From Cheiracanthium punctorium (Eukaryota > Arthropoda > Arachnida > Araneae > Cheiracanthiidae): a stretch of DNA of 64,000 bases. This document shows, one piece after another, positions 1 to 8,070 of this stretch (positions are counted from its first letter, which is position 1; the number at the start of each line of letters is the position of its first letter). The notes under the pieces were generated by a model. The model did no database searches. It had not been told where the DNA came from and saw nothing but the letters and a program-made list of their open reading frames with translations. Both the position numbers and the translations under genes were made by a program. The stretch covers positions 62,001 to 126,000 of the forward strand of contig JAWZYV010011898.1 in the NCBI GenBank assembly GCA_038373885.1, read 5' to 3'.

Positions 1-93
1 TTTTTTCTTCCTTCTTTCTTGGCGAGATGGTTAAATTGCAAGGCCAGAAAGGACTGATAAGTTAACATTGGACTTAATTTAAAAAAAAAAAAA

Positions 94-124
<31 letters not shown>

Positions 125-398
125 GTTTTAGTTTCAGCTGGTAGACGCTCTGACAAAATCTTACAGATCTCACGGAACTTTGAAACACACCAAGATCCGA
201 CACATGATTGCTGGTTACGAACGTAAAATCCGCATATCCATCACAAGTCATTCTTAATTTAAAGTGAAACAAAGTTCCGGCAACCTTTTTGATGTTTTCA
301 ATATAATATGGTTCCCCACATAGTGATTGTGGAATCATGGGAACTAAAGCAGGTGCATAGCTGTTTCACATTAACCAGTTTCGATTAAAAGTGTCTGA
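1..398. other. Left-edge viral repeat and coding debris
   Basis: This stretch holds an A-run meeting a T-run (about 81-116), then a copy of the dispersed viral repeat that begins CAGCTGGTAGACGCTCTGAC (137 onward) and runs to about 210. From about 190 to 340 the minus strand has short open stretches of protein-like composition (for example AGTLFHFKLRM) that are broken by stops. They may be remains of a viral gene entering from the left of the window. The polymerase reading frame opens at 399, just after an in-frame TGA at 396-398. No product can be named here. Confidence 0.4.
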
Positions 399-878
399 AA
401 ATCGCGCAAGGAACAATTTTACATATTTGGAAGGTACTCGAACAATGTTCTTCGACATCGGTTGAATTCTCATCTCGTCTATCAGGGACCCGATGATATT
501 CAGCAACACATTTTTCAACGAACGGTATACACCTGCTCTCTTCATTGTAGACCCAAAAAAATATTGAAAAATATTTTCCCCGTAAAGATCGGCTCTCGTT
601 TAGACCATGCTATTCGACATCAACAGCAGCGTACTTTTGCCCAAGAACTACTCACAGACGAAAAAACGGACGTCCCCTTCCAAGATTTAGATATCGGATC
701 CGGTTTCTTTATCATCAACGGTTTTCTCAGACAAGTACCGTATTTCTATACGAATGATTCGACTAATATGCACATTGTCAAAAAAAATTGTCCGTGTCAA
801 TGCCTACGACCAAATCGATCGGGGAAAAGAAATGAATTACCACGTGAGCGATGGCAAGACAGTCGTGATTCAAAATAA
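399..878 (+). pseudogene. N-terminal part of the viral RNA polymerase subunit, out of frame with the rest
   Basis: This frame is open from 399 to a stop at 878 and has no obvious ATG at its start. Near position 700 it encodes GSGFFIINGFLRQV, which matches the conserved YFIxNG segment in the N-terminal half of second-largest RNA polymerase subunits (established family knowledge). The recognisable protein sequence continues after about position 787 in the next frame, where the 754-2883 ORF takes over. The switch lies in a run of eight A residues (780-787). The 3' part of this frame, after that run, is shadow sequence. The break could be an inactivating one-base insertion, an assembly error in a homopolymer, or slippage. 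The true start codon is not identified. Confidence 0.6.
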
Positions 879-2883
879 CGGATCCGAATTGGTTCAAGAC
901 CCTCAGTTTTTTCTTCATTGTCCTTATGTCACGAATCCTTCGGTCTACATGGATCAGATATATAAAAATAATCTTTTCGACATTGACCATCTCGGAAATA
1001 AAATTGTCATCAGTCCCGGCCATTTATTCGTCAAGTTGTTCATCAAATACCTGTACGGACCTTTGCGAGACGAAAATTGGGCATTGGTCAAATCCAAATG
1101 GAACTTGGTGAACAAATCCATCGAAACGGGATGTCTCTTACACGTTCTTTCCCGAAAAACACTCTATTTCAAAGAAGGCCGATCGACCGGCAAGATGACT
1201 CCCATTCCTCAGGAATCGCACCGCGAAATCGGGGCTAACGGAGAAATATTCGTCGAAAAAAGTATGGGTTGTTATCGAGAAGTCAATATGCAGATTTATC
1301 CCTTGAACCCTTATCTGTTGTATTTGATTATTCGACAAATGTCAAAAAAAGTAAAACATTCTTCTGTACTGGCATTTCATCCGAGCTACCTTGGCTATCT
1401 TTGCATACTTGGATGCTTCGAAACGAGAAATGTCGGACGCACGACCATAATGGTGCGCAATACAACTATATCGACTACCGATTCGCTGGATCCTGTTTTC
1501 TGCGACGAAAATTCAGTATTTTGGGATTTTTTAAAATTGCAACCGGAAACGAACAACGCTCGTCATTTCGTGGTCGTCAACGAAGCCTGCATCCCCGTCT
1601 CCACAACCAGCTTTCGCCGCATCGATCTTTTAAAACTCAAACGAAAGTATACTCTTATCGAATGTTACGAACGCGGATGTTTCATCATCATTCGTTTTAA
1701 AATGGGACTCATTATGAAATGTCTACCCGGCACGGATATTTGGGTGACGCCGAACGACGAAATGTACTGGATCGAGAGATATTGGGGGATCTCGGACAGA
1801 GACGCCATGGTGAAGGAATGGGGCTACTCCATCATCACCAGTTACATGGTAGATTTGAATCCATTCTTCAAACACAATGCTTTTCCTAAAAATATTTTGG
1901 CTTTCAATGCCCTCAAGAATGCCGTTCTGGGTACGACCCCTAGTTATGCTCTGTATTTCATGGACACGATATCCGCTTATTTCCCAGAGCCTACCGTTTA
2001 TCACAAGACCGTCATCCCGCCAGCAGATGACAACGTATCGAAACATTTCGTATTACAATTACCCCATTTAATAGTCACCTATACTAGTTTTTTAGGATGT
2101 ACTCAAGAAGACTGTATCGTACAGAACGCAAGATTGACGGCATTTGATTGTTGTCGATTTTTTTCGATTCGTTTCAAAATAACTTATCGAGGATGGATTC
2201 GGTTTTATCCGGTGAAAGGAGATCCGGACGACACCAGCGATTTGTTAGGTATGTTGGTGAGCGACGACGAAAACATGGTGGTGGAACCGTATTCCATCCA
2301 TATTCACATTGACAAAAAAAGTTCGAAAGAATACAAATTGCGGTTCGCCAAATATCCTTTTCGAGTGATACAGCATCACTTCTCAAGAGACAAATTGATC
2401 GTGAGCGTCGAGCAAACACACGTTTCGAGTACAGGAGATAAGTTATGCAGCCTTCACGGACAGAAAGGCGTGATACGCGTCATGGAAAAAGTTCCTTTGT
2501 TGGACGACGCCATAGAGCCCGATTTGCTGATCAATCCGTACAGTTTATTTCGAATGACTCTGGGTCAGATTCTAGAAGGCATTTATTGGGGTCAAGGTCG
2601 AGACGCCACTACCATTCGAAACAGCGAAGGCGTCGTCCTTCACTCTAAAGCGTTCTACACACGTACTTTTTATTTCCCGATAGCCTATTGGAGTTCAGAA
2701 CATTTATACGCTCCCCGCACCTGCGTGCTAGACAAAGTTCTCGGACAAGCTGTCAAAGGTCGCAGTCGCGGGGGAGGAATGCGTTTAGGGAACATGGAAT
2801 TGATGAACGCGTTACGTGGCAACGGTATTGCGTGCTGTTTTGAAGAAAAATTTTACGAAGACGGAGACATTGTACAAGATTAA
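754..2883 (+). CDS. lef-8: Second-largest DNA-directed RNA polymerase subunit, LEF-8/RPB2-like (endogenous large DNA virus)
   Basis: The product is the Rpb2/beta-family subunit of a multisubunit RNA polymerase; in baculovirus/nudivirus-like viruses LEF-8 fills this role and drives late transcription. Seen directly in the 709-residue ORF: AFPKNILAFNALKN near residue 375, the active-site segment TGDKLCSLHGQKGVIRV near 560, PDLLINPYSLFRMTLGQ near 589, and GRSRGGGMRLGNMEL near 669, in the order found in Rpb2 proteins. The protein ends soon after the last motif, with no C-terminal zinc ribbon. With the upstream part the total is about 800 residues. That is close to LEF-8 and far below cellular or poxvirus-type subunits, so I favour LEF-8 over other viral Rpb2 types. 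The listed ATG at 754 is not the biological start, because the coding frame only becomes genuine at about 781, after the A-run frameshift. Beyond that point the ORF is intact to TAA at 2881-2883. A/T runs and viral repeats follow. No other recognisable polymerase subunit gene is in the window. Confidence 0.8.
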   Translation: MIRLICTLSKKIVRVNAYDQIDRGKEMNYHVSDGKTVVIQNNGSELVQDPQFFLHCPYVTNPSVYMDQIYKNNLFDIDHLGNKIVISPGHLFVKLFIKYLYGPLRDENWALVKSKWNLVNKSIETGCLLHVLSRKTLYFKEGRSTGKMTPIPQESHREIGANGEIFVEKSMGCYREVNMQIYPLNPYLLYLIIRQMSKKVKHSSVLAFHPSYLGYLCILGCFETRNVGRTTIMVRNTTISTTDSLDPVFCDENSVFWDFLKLQPETNNARHFVVVNEACIPVSTTSFRRIDLLKLKRKYTLIECYERGCFIIIRFKMGLIMKCLPGTDIWVTPNDEMYWIERYWGISDRDAMVKEWGYSIITSYMVDLNPFFKHNAFPKNILAFNALKNAVLGTTPSYALYFMDTISAYFPEPTVYHKTVIPPADDNVSKHFVLQLPHLIVTYTSFLGCTQEDCIVQNARLTAFDCCRFFSIRFKITYRGWIRFYPVKGDPDDTSDLLGMLVSDDENMVVEPYSIHIHIDKKSSKEYKLRFAKYPFRVIQHHFSRDKLIVSVEQTHVSSTGDKLCSLHGQKGVIRVMEKVPLLDDAIEPDLLINPYSLFRMTLGQILEGIYWGQGRDATTIRNSEGVVLHSKAFYTRTFYFPIAYWSSEHLYAPRTCVLDKVLGQAVKGRSRGGGMRLGNMELMNALRGNGIACCFEEKFYEDGDIVQD

Positions 2884-3026
2884 AAAAATCCGACGATTGC
2901 TCTCCCAAAATCAATCAGCTTGGTACAAGAAGATGCAAAGTTTTACAAATGCCATTTAAAATACGAAACGAAGCCATCTATACAAATTACAAAATTGTAA
3001 TTAAAAAAAATTGTAATTAAAAAAAA

Positions 3027-3077
<51 letters not shown>

Positions 3078-3290
3078 ACTATAAAAGGACGCGATTCTTT
3101 CCTCAGAGTATCCCTCAGTTTCATCTCGAAATAGGATTCTCGAACATGGGATACATTTAATTGAATCCCATTGTAAATAATTAATATTCAAAGATTTTTC
3201 GGAAACAAGACTCGGCTCTCTATCCAATTCGCAAGCTACCAATGAATGAATCATCAAAAGTATTTTAATTCATTAAGGTACCGGTCCATT
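2884..3290. other. AT-rich spacer after the polymerase gene
   Basis: The spacer contains a duplicated AAATTGTAATTAAAAA motif and a long A-to-T homopolymer junction (about 3,003-3,073), followed by some 200 bp of unique sequence with a 61-codon minus-strand ORF (3,072-3,257). That ORF has no family features and is not called as a gene. A TATAAAAG box-like string sits at about 3,080 on the plus strand. Confidence 0.4.
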
Positions 3291-3294
3291 CATT

Positions 3295-3610
3295 CTAATA
3301 AGGGGTATAAGGTTTTGACTTCAAAACAGACAAGTGCTTAAGTTTTGAGGTCGTTGTAAGCCCCCCAAAAAGAATGAGGATTCCGCCAGAGAGAATCCCG
3401 CGCGGGTCGATGTCTCGACAGGCACCTTTTTGAAAACTTGCCCCGACGGACACTTCTGAAGCTTGTAAATCGTTCCGTTCCGACACGTGAAATAGAAATG
3501 TTTCCTTTCTCGTCAGGTGTCGTGTGTTTGTCGTTCGGCAATCCGTTAGAATCTTCCCAATTTCTATGTTGGAGATACGTGTACAGATCCGGACCGGACG
3601 CCTCGATCCA
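3295..3610 (-). pseudogene. Unidentified viral gene fragment, 3' end
   Basis: On the minus strand two overlapping frames are open. One (about 3,608 to 3,338) begins WWIEASGPDLYTYLQ and ends FWGAYNDLKT; the other reaches 3,295 and contains ACRDIDPRGILSGGI. Both have unusually protein-like composition for a 300 bp stretch, which suggests one real gene with a frameshift, but I cannot tell which frame is right. The upstream (right) edge is abruptly fused at about 3,608 to the repeat that in other units follows a RING-finger fragment (shared string CACCATTTTTTTTCTTAG), so the gene is truncated by recombination. No family is recognised. Confidence 0.4.
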
Positions 3611-3993
3611 CCATTTTTTTTCTTAGAATAATAGGTAGCAATCCATAACTTTTGTCATGCTTAGTTTGTGGCAGAAAATTTTCATCGTTTCTTTTTTTTA
3701 TCCTTTCGGGGGAAAGGATAAAAAAAAAGGAAACGATGAAAATTTTCGCACGAAAACACAGAGACCCATTGGAACTAGCTGCACCAATCCTTTTTTTTAA
3801 ATTTTTGAGTATGCCGTTCACTCCCGTTTTCAAATAATCTATTCACTCCACTCGAGCCGGTTGTCATGACAACCGAGTCGCCATACGTTAGAAAGAAGTC
3901 GGTCCATTCTTGTGAGAACGTAGTCGTCCCACGGAATGAGTTCGATCGTGTGTCGGCCCCCGGATAGAATCGTTCGATTCGAGTCTTACGGGC
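3611..3993. repeat. Fragment of the 2.08 kb viral repeat unit, including its conserved hairpin
   Basis: This stretch matches the central part of the tandem units at 9.3-20 kb. It includes a hairpin at 3,674-3,747, whose arms begin GAAAATTTTCATCGTTTC and meet at a short G-rich loop, and the downstream segment with GTTGTCATGACAAC at about 3,861. It is an orphan partial copy, cut on the left at 3,608 by an unrelated gene fragment. Confidence 0.7.
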
Positions 3994-4345
3994 GTGGCAC
4001 TTTGTCACCCCACAACGGGCCATGCATGAAAAACGGAGCAGTCCTGCAAAACCACGGGCCGGTCCCCTGTCTTGCAATACCACAGACTATGCATGAAAAA
4101 CATAGTCTGTGGCTTTGCAAGACGGGGGGCCGCATGCATGGCCCGTGGTTTTGGGGGTAGAGTTTTTCATGCATAGTCTGGTTTTGCAAAACGGGGGACT
4201 CCGTTTTTTATGCATAGTCTATGGTTTTGGGGGCAGAGTTTTTCATGCATAGTCTGTGGTATTGCAAGACGGGGGACCGGCCCGTGGTTTTGCAGGACTG
4301 CTCCGTTTTTCATGCATGGCCCGTGGTGGGGTGACAAAGTGACCG
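3994..4345. repeat. 0.35 kb imperfect palindrome of TGCATG-rich subrepeats
   Basis: The outer arms are mirror images: GTGGCACTTTGTCACCCC on the left pairs with GGGGTGACAAAGTGACC on the right. The sequence inside continues symmetrically through copies of CATGCATGAAAAAC, GCAAAACCACGGGCC and CCACAGACTATGCATG. Shorter versions of the same subrepeats occur at 6,040-6,260 and in every tandem unit (for example 10,200-10,360, 12,300-12,440 and 18,570-18,725). The structure could extrude as a cruciform. Its role is unknown; a replication or packaging function is only a guess. Confidence 0.75.
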
Positions 4346-4348
4346 TGA

Positions 4349-4837
4349 TTTAACGATAGTTATCTCTTTCATTACGAAACGAATCTGATTCCAATTAAAA
4401 CAGACAGTCCTTATTGTGAATTGGATAATCGAAAATGTCAATACGCTAAGGTATTAGAATCTCATGCTTCTGTCGATACACATAAACGCAAGATTTATGG
4501 ATCGTTCATACTTCAGAAATATTATAAAGATTGTTTCAATTTCTTCATCGTCCAGTTATCTCGTGATGGAGAAGTAGTCGATTCGATTGTCGAACCCTAT
4601 GCCTATGAAAACTCATCTCAGGTATTTGAATTGGACATTAAAAAGGAATATTCCAATGATGTTTATGATGTAAATCTCAAACTTTGCTACACAAAATTTT
4701 ATTGTACTAACTACCCGTGGTTCATGAATAAGAAAATAGCCCTTTGTAACATATGGGCTGAAGAAATTGTGTCGGAAACCTCCCAAGAATTGGAAACTAC
4801 AACTCCCCAACAATTGGAAATTACAACTCTCGCATAA
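4349..4837 (+). CDS. Unidentified viral ORF, 5'-truncated
   Basis: A frame is open from just after a TGA at 4,346-4,348 to TAA at 4,835-4,837 (about 162 codons) with no ATG near its start, so it looks like the 3' part of a larger gene cut off by the palindrome on its left. The composition is ordinary for a soluble protein (for example FILQKYYKDCFNFFIVQL and NYPWFMNKKIALCNIW), with a Thr/Gln/Glu-rich tail. No motif or family is recognised. Immediately downstream are A/T runs and dispersed viral repeats. Real coding is likelier than chance because the frame is long in AT-rich DNA, but this is an inference. Confidence 0.45.
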   Translation, partial: FNDSYLFHYETNLIPIKTDSPYCELDNRKCQYAKVLESHASVDTHKRKIYGSFILQKYYKDCFNFFIVQLSRDGEVVDSIVEPYAYENSSQVFELDIKKEYSNDVYDVNLKLCYTKFYCTNYPWFMNKKIALCNIWAEEIVSETSQELETTTPQQLEITTLA

Positions 4838-4859
4838 TGTTCCAGAAAATATGTAATAA

Positions 4860-5390
4860 GTTAGAAATAAGATTGTATATATATTTTATATATATATATA
4901 TATATATATTTTTAGTTTCAGCTGGTAGACGCTCTGACAAATCTTACAGTTTCCCCTTTTGTTTCATCTGACGTTACTTTGAAATTTTTCAAGTAACCAT
5001 TATTCCAATTATGTGTCGGATCTTGGTGTGTTTCAAAGTTCCGTGAGATCTGTAAGATTTTGTCAGAGCGTCTACCAGCTGAAACTAAAATTATATATTT
5101 AAAAAAAAAAAAAAAATTTTTTTTTTTTTTTTAATATATAGTTTTAGTTTCAACTGGTAGACGCTCTGACAAAATCTTAGTTTCTCCTTTTGTTTCATCT
5201 GAAGTTACTTTGAAATTTTTCAAGTATGCATTATTCCAATCATGTGTCGGATCTTGGTGTGTTTCAAAGTTCCGTGAGATCTGTAAGATTTTGACAGAGC
5301 GTCTACCAGCTGAAACTAAAATTATATATTTAAATTTTTTTTTTTTTTATTTATTTTTTTTATTATTAAGAGATTCACACACAAGATCTC
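4860..5390. repeat. Head-to-head viral repeat arms around A/T homopolymer junctions
   Basis: The repeat CTGGTAGACGCTCTGACAAA occurs in both orientations here (about 4,922 plus, 5,072 minus, 5,155 plus and 5,300 minus). The inverted pairs flank A-run/T-run junctions such as 5,100-5,132, and also carry CATGTGTCGGATCTTGGTG. The same cluster recurs at 9.24-9.47, 17.55-17.96, 19.69-20.23 and 24.02-24.42 kb. Confidence 0.8.
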
Positions 5391-5498
5391 CATGAGAACA
5401 TTTTCTTTTTAGACGAAACACTCAGAACCTTTTACAATTTCAGACATTCGCGTTGTGTGTGGATTCATTCAAAAAAATCTAAATTTTTTTTTAAACTC

Positions 5499-5681
5499 TC
5501 ACCAGTCGCTCTCATATTCTGAATTGAGCAAATTAACGTAAATATTTATTTGATCAGAAATTGACAGCCGTCTTTTACAAAGTGGACATCGATCTAGATT
5601 GTTTCGGGACTTTACAAGACAACGTTCGTGAAAAGTATGATCGCATTCACCATTTTTTTTTCTTAGAATAATAGGTAGCAA
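5499..5681 (-). pseudogene. RING-H2 finger, C-terminal half only
   Basis: The frame contains GECDHTFHERCLVKS followed by DRCPLCKRRL: a Cys-x-His-x2-His-x2-Cys group, ten residues, then Cys-Pro-x-Cys. This is the second half of a RING-H2 domain, the E3 ubiquitin ligase zinc-binding fold (family knowledge). The first Cys-x2-Cys pair is absent. Upstream, the frame runs into the AAAAAAAAATGG repeat edge, which in the 3.6 kb copy is fused to a different gene. This suggests the RING gene was cut when the repeat formed, unless the first half is in an unseen exon. Viral RING proteins are common, but the source is unknown. Confidence 0.55.
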
Positions 5682-5713
5682 TCCATAACTTTTGTCATGC
5701 TTAGTTTGTGGTA

Positions 5714-5784
5714 GAAAATTTTCATCGTTTCTTTTTTTATCCTTTCGGGGGAAAGGATAAAAAAAGGAAACGATGAAAATTTTC
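5714..5784. repeat. Conserved ~70 bp hairpin (diverged copy)
   Basis: Arms starting GAAAATTTTCATCGTTTC on the left and ending GAAACGATGAAAATTTTC on the right pair around CCTTTCGGGGGAAAGG. This is one of seven occurrences; see the finding on the hairpin. Confidence 0.75.
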
Positions 5785-6322
5785 GCACGAAAACACAGAG
5801 ACCCATTGGAACTAGCTGACCCAATCCTTTTTTTTTAAATTTTTGAGTATGCCGTTCACTCCCGTTTACAAAGAATCTATTCACTCCACTCGAGCCGGTT
5901 GTCATGACAACCGAGTCGCCAGACGTTAGAAAGCAGTCGGTCCATTCTTGTGAGAACGTAGTCGTCCGGAAACCCACGGAATGAGTTCGATCGTGTGTCG
6001 GCCCCCGGATAGAATCCTTCGATTCGAGTCTTACAAAACTACGGGCGATGCATGAAAAACGGAGCAGTCCTGCAAAACCACGGGCCGGTCCCCCGTCTTG
6101 CAATACCACAGACTATGCATGAAAAACTCTGCCCCCCGTCCTACAAAACCACAGACTATGCATGAAAAACTCTGCCCCACGGGCCATGCATGCGGCCCCC
6201 CGTCTTGCAAAGCCACAGACTATGCATGCAAAACCACGGTCCATCCATGAAAAATGAAAATGGGACGAGAGAACCTCACAGCGGACTCTGAGATATACCC
6301 TCTCTCTCCCACCCTATTCAAA

Positions 6323-6507
6323 ATGGCAGCCGACCCGAGGAACAACGGGACTCTGAAAAATTTTTAGAAATGAGACGAGAGAACCTGGAAGTCTGTCGGG
6401 CCAACAGACAACGGTTAAGACAAAAGTTTGAACGAGACTTAAAAAAATTACAAACTTCCGAGAAATCGGACGAAAGTTTGTCAGAGTTCTGGCCTCACAA
6501 CGGCTGA
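6323..6507 (+). other. Two short ORFs, the older form of the unit's charged peptide
   Basis: A short frame starts at ATG 6,323 (MAADPRNNGTLKNF) and ends at TAG. A second starts at ATG 6,370 and encodes 45 residues: MRRENLEVCRANRQRL, then RQKFERDLKKLQTSEKSDES, to TGA at 6,505-6,507. In the tandem units the corresponding reading is one frame beginning MAADPRNNGTLKNEKF and ending about residue 34-36. The peptide is strongly charged and likely helical (inference). It may be the N-terminus of a former viral gene; no family is recognised. Confidence 0.35.
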
Positions 6508-7506
6508 GACAAAAGTTTGAACGGGACAAATCCAAGTTCTGAAAAATGAAAATTTAGAAATCGGAACCTCGGGAACTTGTCAGCATATAAGTTGTGGTAT
6601 ACGACTTCCTCGCATACATTCTGCATTATGTCTTTCGTAGAACCTATCCAGTACTTTGCTCATGTGGAATTTATCCAGACTTTCAATTCGAATCCGTTGC
6701 CTCATTACGTCTCCTTTGCTTTGGTTTCGTCATCTCCAAAGATATATTCCGATCCGAGGAGGGACAACGGCTGAGACAAAAGTTTGAACGGAACAAATCC
6801 AATTTCTGAAAAATGAAAATTTAGAAATCGGAACCTCGGGAACTTGAGAGCCACTCGCTCTCAGACCTGTCAGAGTTCTGGCCGACTACCTGCGATCCGA
6901 GGAGGGACAACGGCTGAGACAAAAGTTTGAACGGGACAAATCCAAGTTCTGAAAAATGAAAATTTAGAAATCGGAACCTCGGGAACTCGTCTCTCCAAGT
7001 TCTGAAAAATGAAAATGGGACGAGAGAACTTGACAGCCAAGTCCGCCATTTTGAATTGGGGGGAGGGGGGGTCCCGAGGGAAGGAATCGGAACTCAACGA
7101 TGGACTTGCAGAGTCTCGTTTCGTAAGTCGACAACCAAAGTCTTTGTTTTCAAGTCGACGGACCACCCAACTCCACGAACGTGTGGTGGCCCGGGGTTCA
7201 GCGGTCGTACAGTCGGTCGCAAAAATCTACGAGCACTGGACCCCTTCCTGTTTTTTTTTCGAAAACACGTTTCACGATTTTATTTTTGGGGGAAATGTTG
7301 CAATGAAAAGGGTTATTTCATCTGACGGGACTCGCGTGGAGTATTCCAAAATGAAATACGAGTTTAAAATAAAAACGAATCGCGTGGAATACACAGTATT
7401 CCAAAATGAAACACGAGTTTAAAATAAAAACGAATCGCGTGGAACGCGTTTTGAAAGGGGAATCCCCTTTCGTGCGGATGCGCGGGCACGCTGTACTGGA
7501 AACGGA

Positions 7507-7625
7507 CCAATCAGAATGCAGAGACTATGACGTCACGAGAATGCGGACCAATCAGGAAGCTCGGAGACCAGCGCCACCTACAGACTTGTAGTATAAATAC
7601 ACGGCGAGCCGGTCCGACATCATTT
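7507..7625 (+). promoter_or_regulatory. Polymerase II-like promoter cassette, copy 1
   Basis: In order: CCAAT at 7,507, a perfect CRE TGACGTCA at 7,528-7,535, CCAAT at 7,548, TATAAATA at 7,592-7,599, and a likely start about 30 bp later near ATCATTTC (about 7,620). The spacing is that of a textbook TATA promoter. A 60-codon ORF starts at 7,667. Such cassettes fit a virus early gene read by host polymerase II (inference). Confidence 0.7.
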
Positions 7626-7666
7626 CTTGTTCGAATTTACTCCAAGAAGGTGCTCTCTAATTTTTC

Positions 7667-7849
7667 ATGCCGATTTTTGACAGACCGCAACCTATCCAGT
7701 ACTTTGCTCATGTGGAATTTATCCAGACTTTCAATTCAAATCCGTTACCTCATTACGTCTCCTTTGCTTTAGTTTCGTCATCTCCAAAGATATATTCCGA
7801 TCCGAGGAGGCTGAGACAAAAGTTTGAACGGGACAAATCCAATTTCTGA
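7667..7849 (+). CDS. Promoter-proximal 60-codon ORF, copy 1
   Basis: This is the first ATG downstream of the TATA box. It encodes MPIFDRPQPIQYFAHVEF and ends DPRRLRQKFERDKSNF before TGA. The middle part (IQYFAHVEFIQTFNSNPLPH) also occurs at 6.64-6.77 kb behind a different start. The tail shares RLRQKFERD with the charged peptide of the same unit, so this may be a rearranged 5' end of a longer early gene. No family is recognised. Confidence 0.4.
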   Translation: MPIFDRPQPIQYFAHVEFIQTFNSNPLPHYVSFALVSSSPKIYSDPRRLRQKFERDKSNF

Positions 7850-7900
7850 AAAATGAAAATTTAGAAATCGGAACCTCGGGAACTTGTCAGCCACTCGTTC

Positions 7901-8062
7901 AGAGAACCGAATATATATATATATATATATATATAAAAAAAATTTTTTTTTTTTTTTGGATCTTGGTGTGTTTCAAAGTTCCGTGAGATCTGTAAGATTT
8001 TTTTGTCAGAGCGTCTACCAGCTGAAACTAAAATTATATATTTAAAAAAAAAAAAAAATCTC
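7901..8062. repeat. AT microsatellite and minus-oriented viral repeat
   Basis: An (AT)n tract at about 7,910-7,935 is followed by an A/T homopolymer junction and one repeat arm in minus orientation (TCAGAGCGTCTACCAGCTGA at about 8,006). The arm ends in a long A-run that abuts the endonuclease element. Confidence 0.7.
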
Positions 8063-8070
8063 AATTTCGT

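Larger units (their letters stand above)
5391..7900. repeat. Diverged, rearranged copy of the 2.08 kb viral unit
   Basis: Landmarks appear in the same order as in the tandem array: RING fragment (5,499-5,681), hairpin (5,714-5,784), TGCATG subrepeats (6,040-6,260), charged-peptide ORF (6,370-6,507), promoter cassette (7,507-7,625) and 60-codon ORF (7,667-7,849). It differs by extra material at 6.5-7.45 kb, including several copies of a block with GAGACAAAAGTTTGAACGG and a segment shared with 20.84-21.42 kb. It may be an older copy from which the array derives. Confidence 0.7.

Noticed and set aside
4421..4423. TTG at 4,421 as start codon
   Set aside because: The frame is open further upstream to 4,349 and no ATG is near. 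A truncated gene is likelier than a non-ATG start in a eukaryotic virus.
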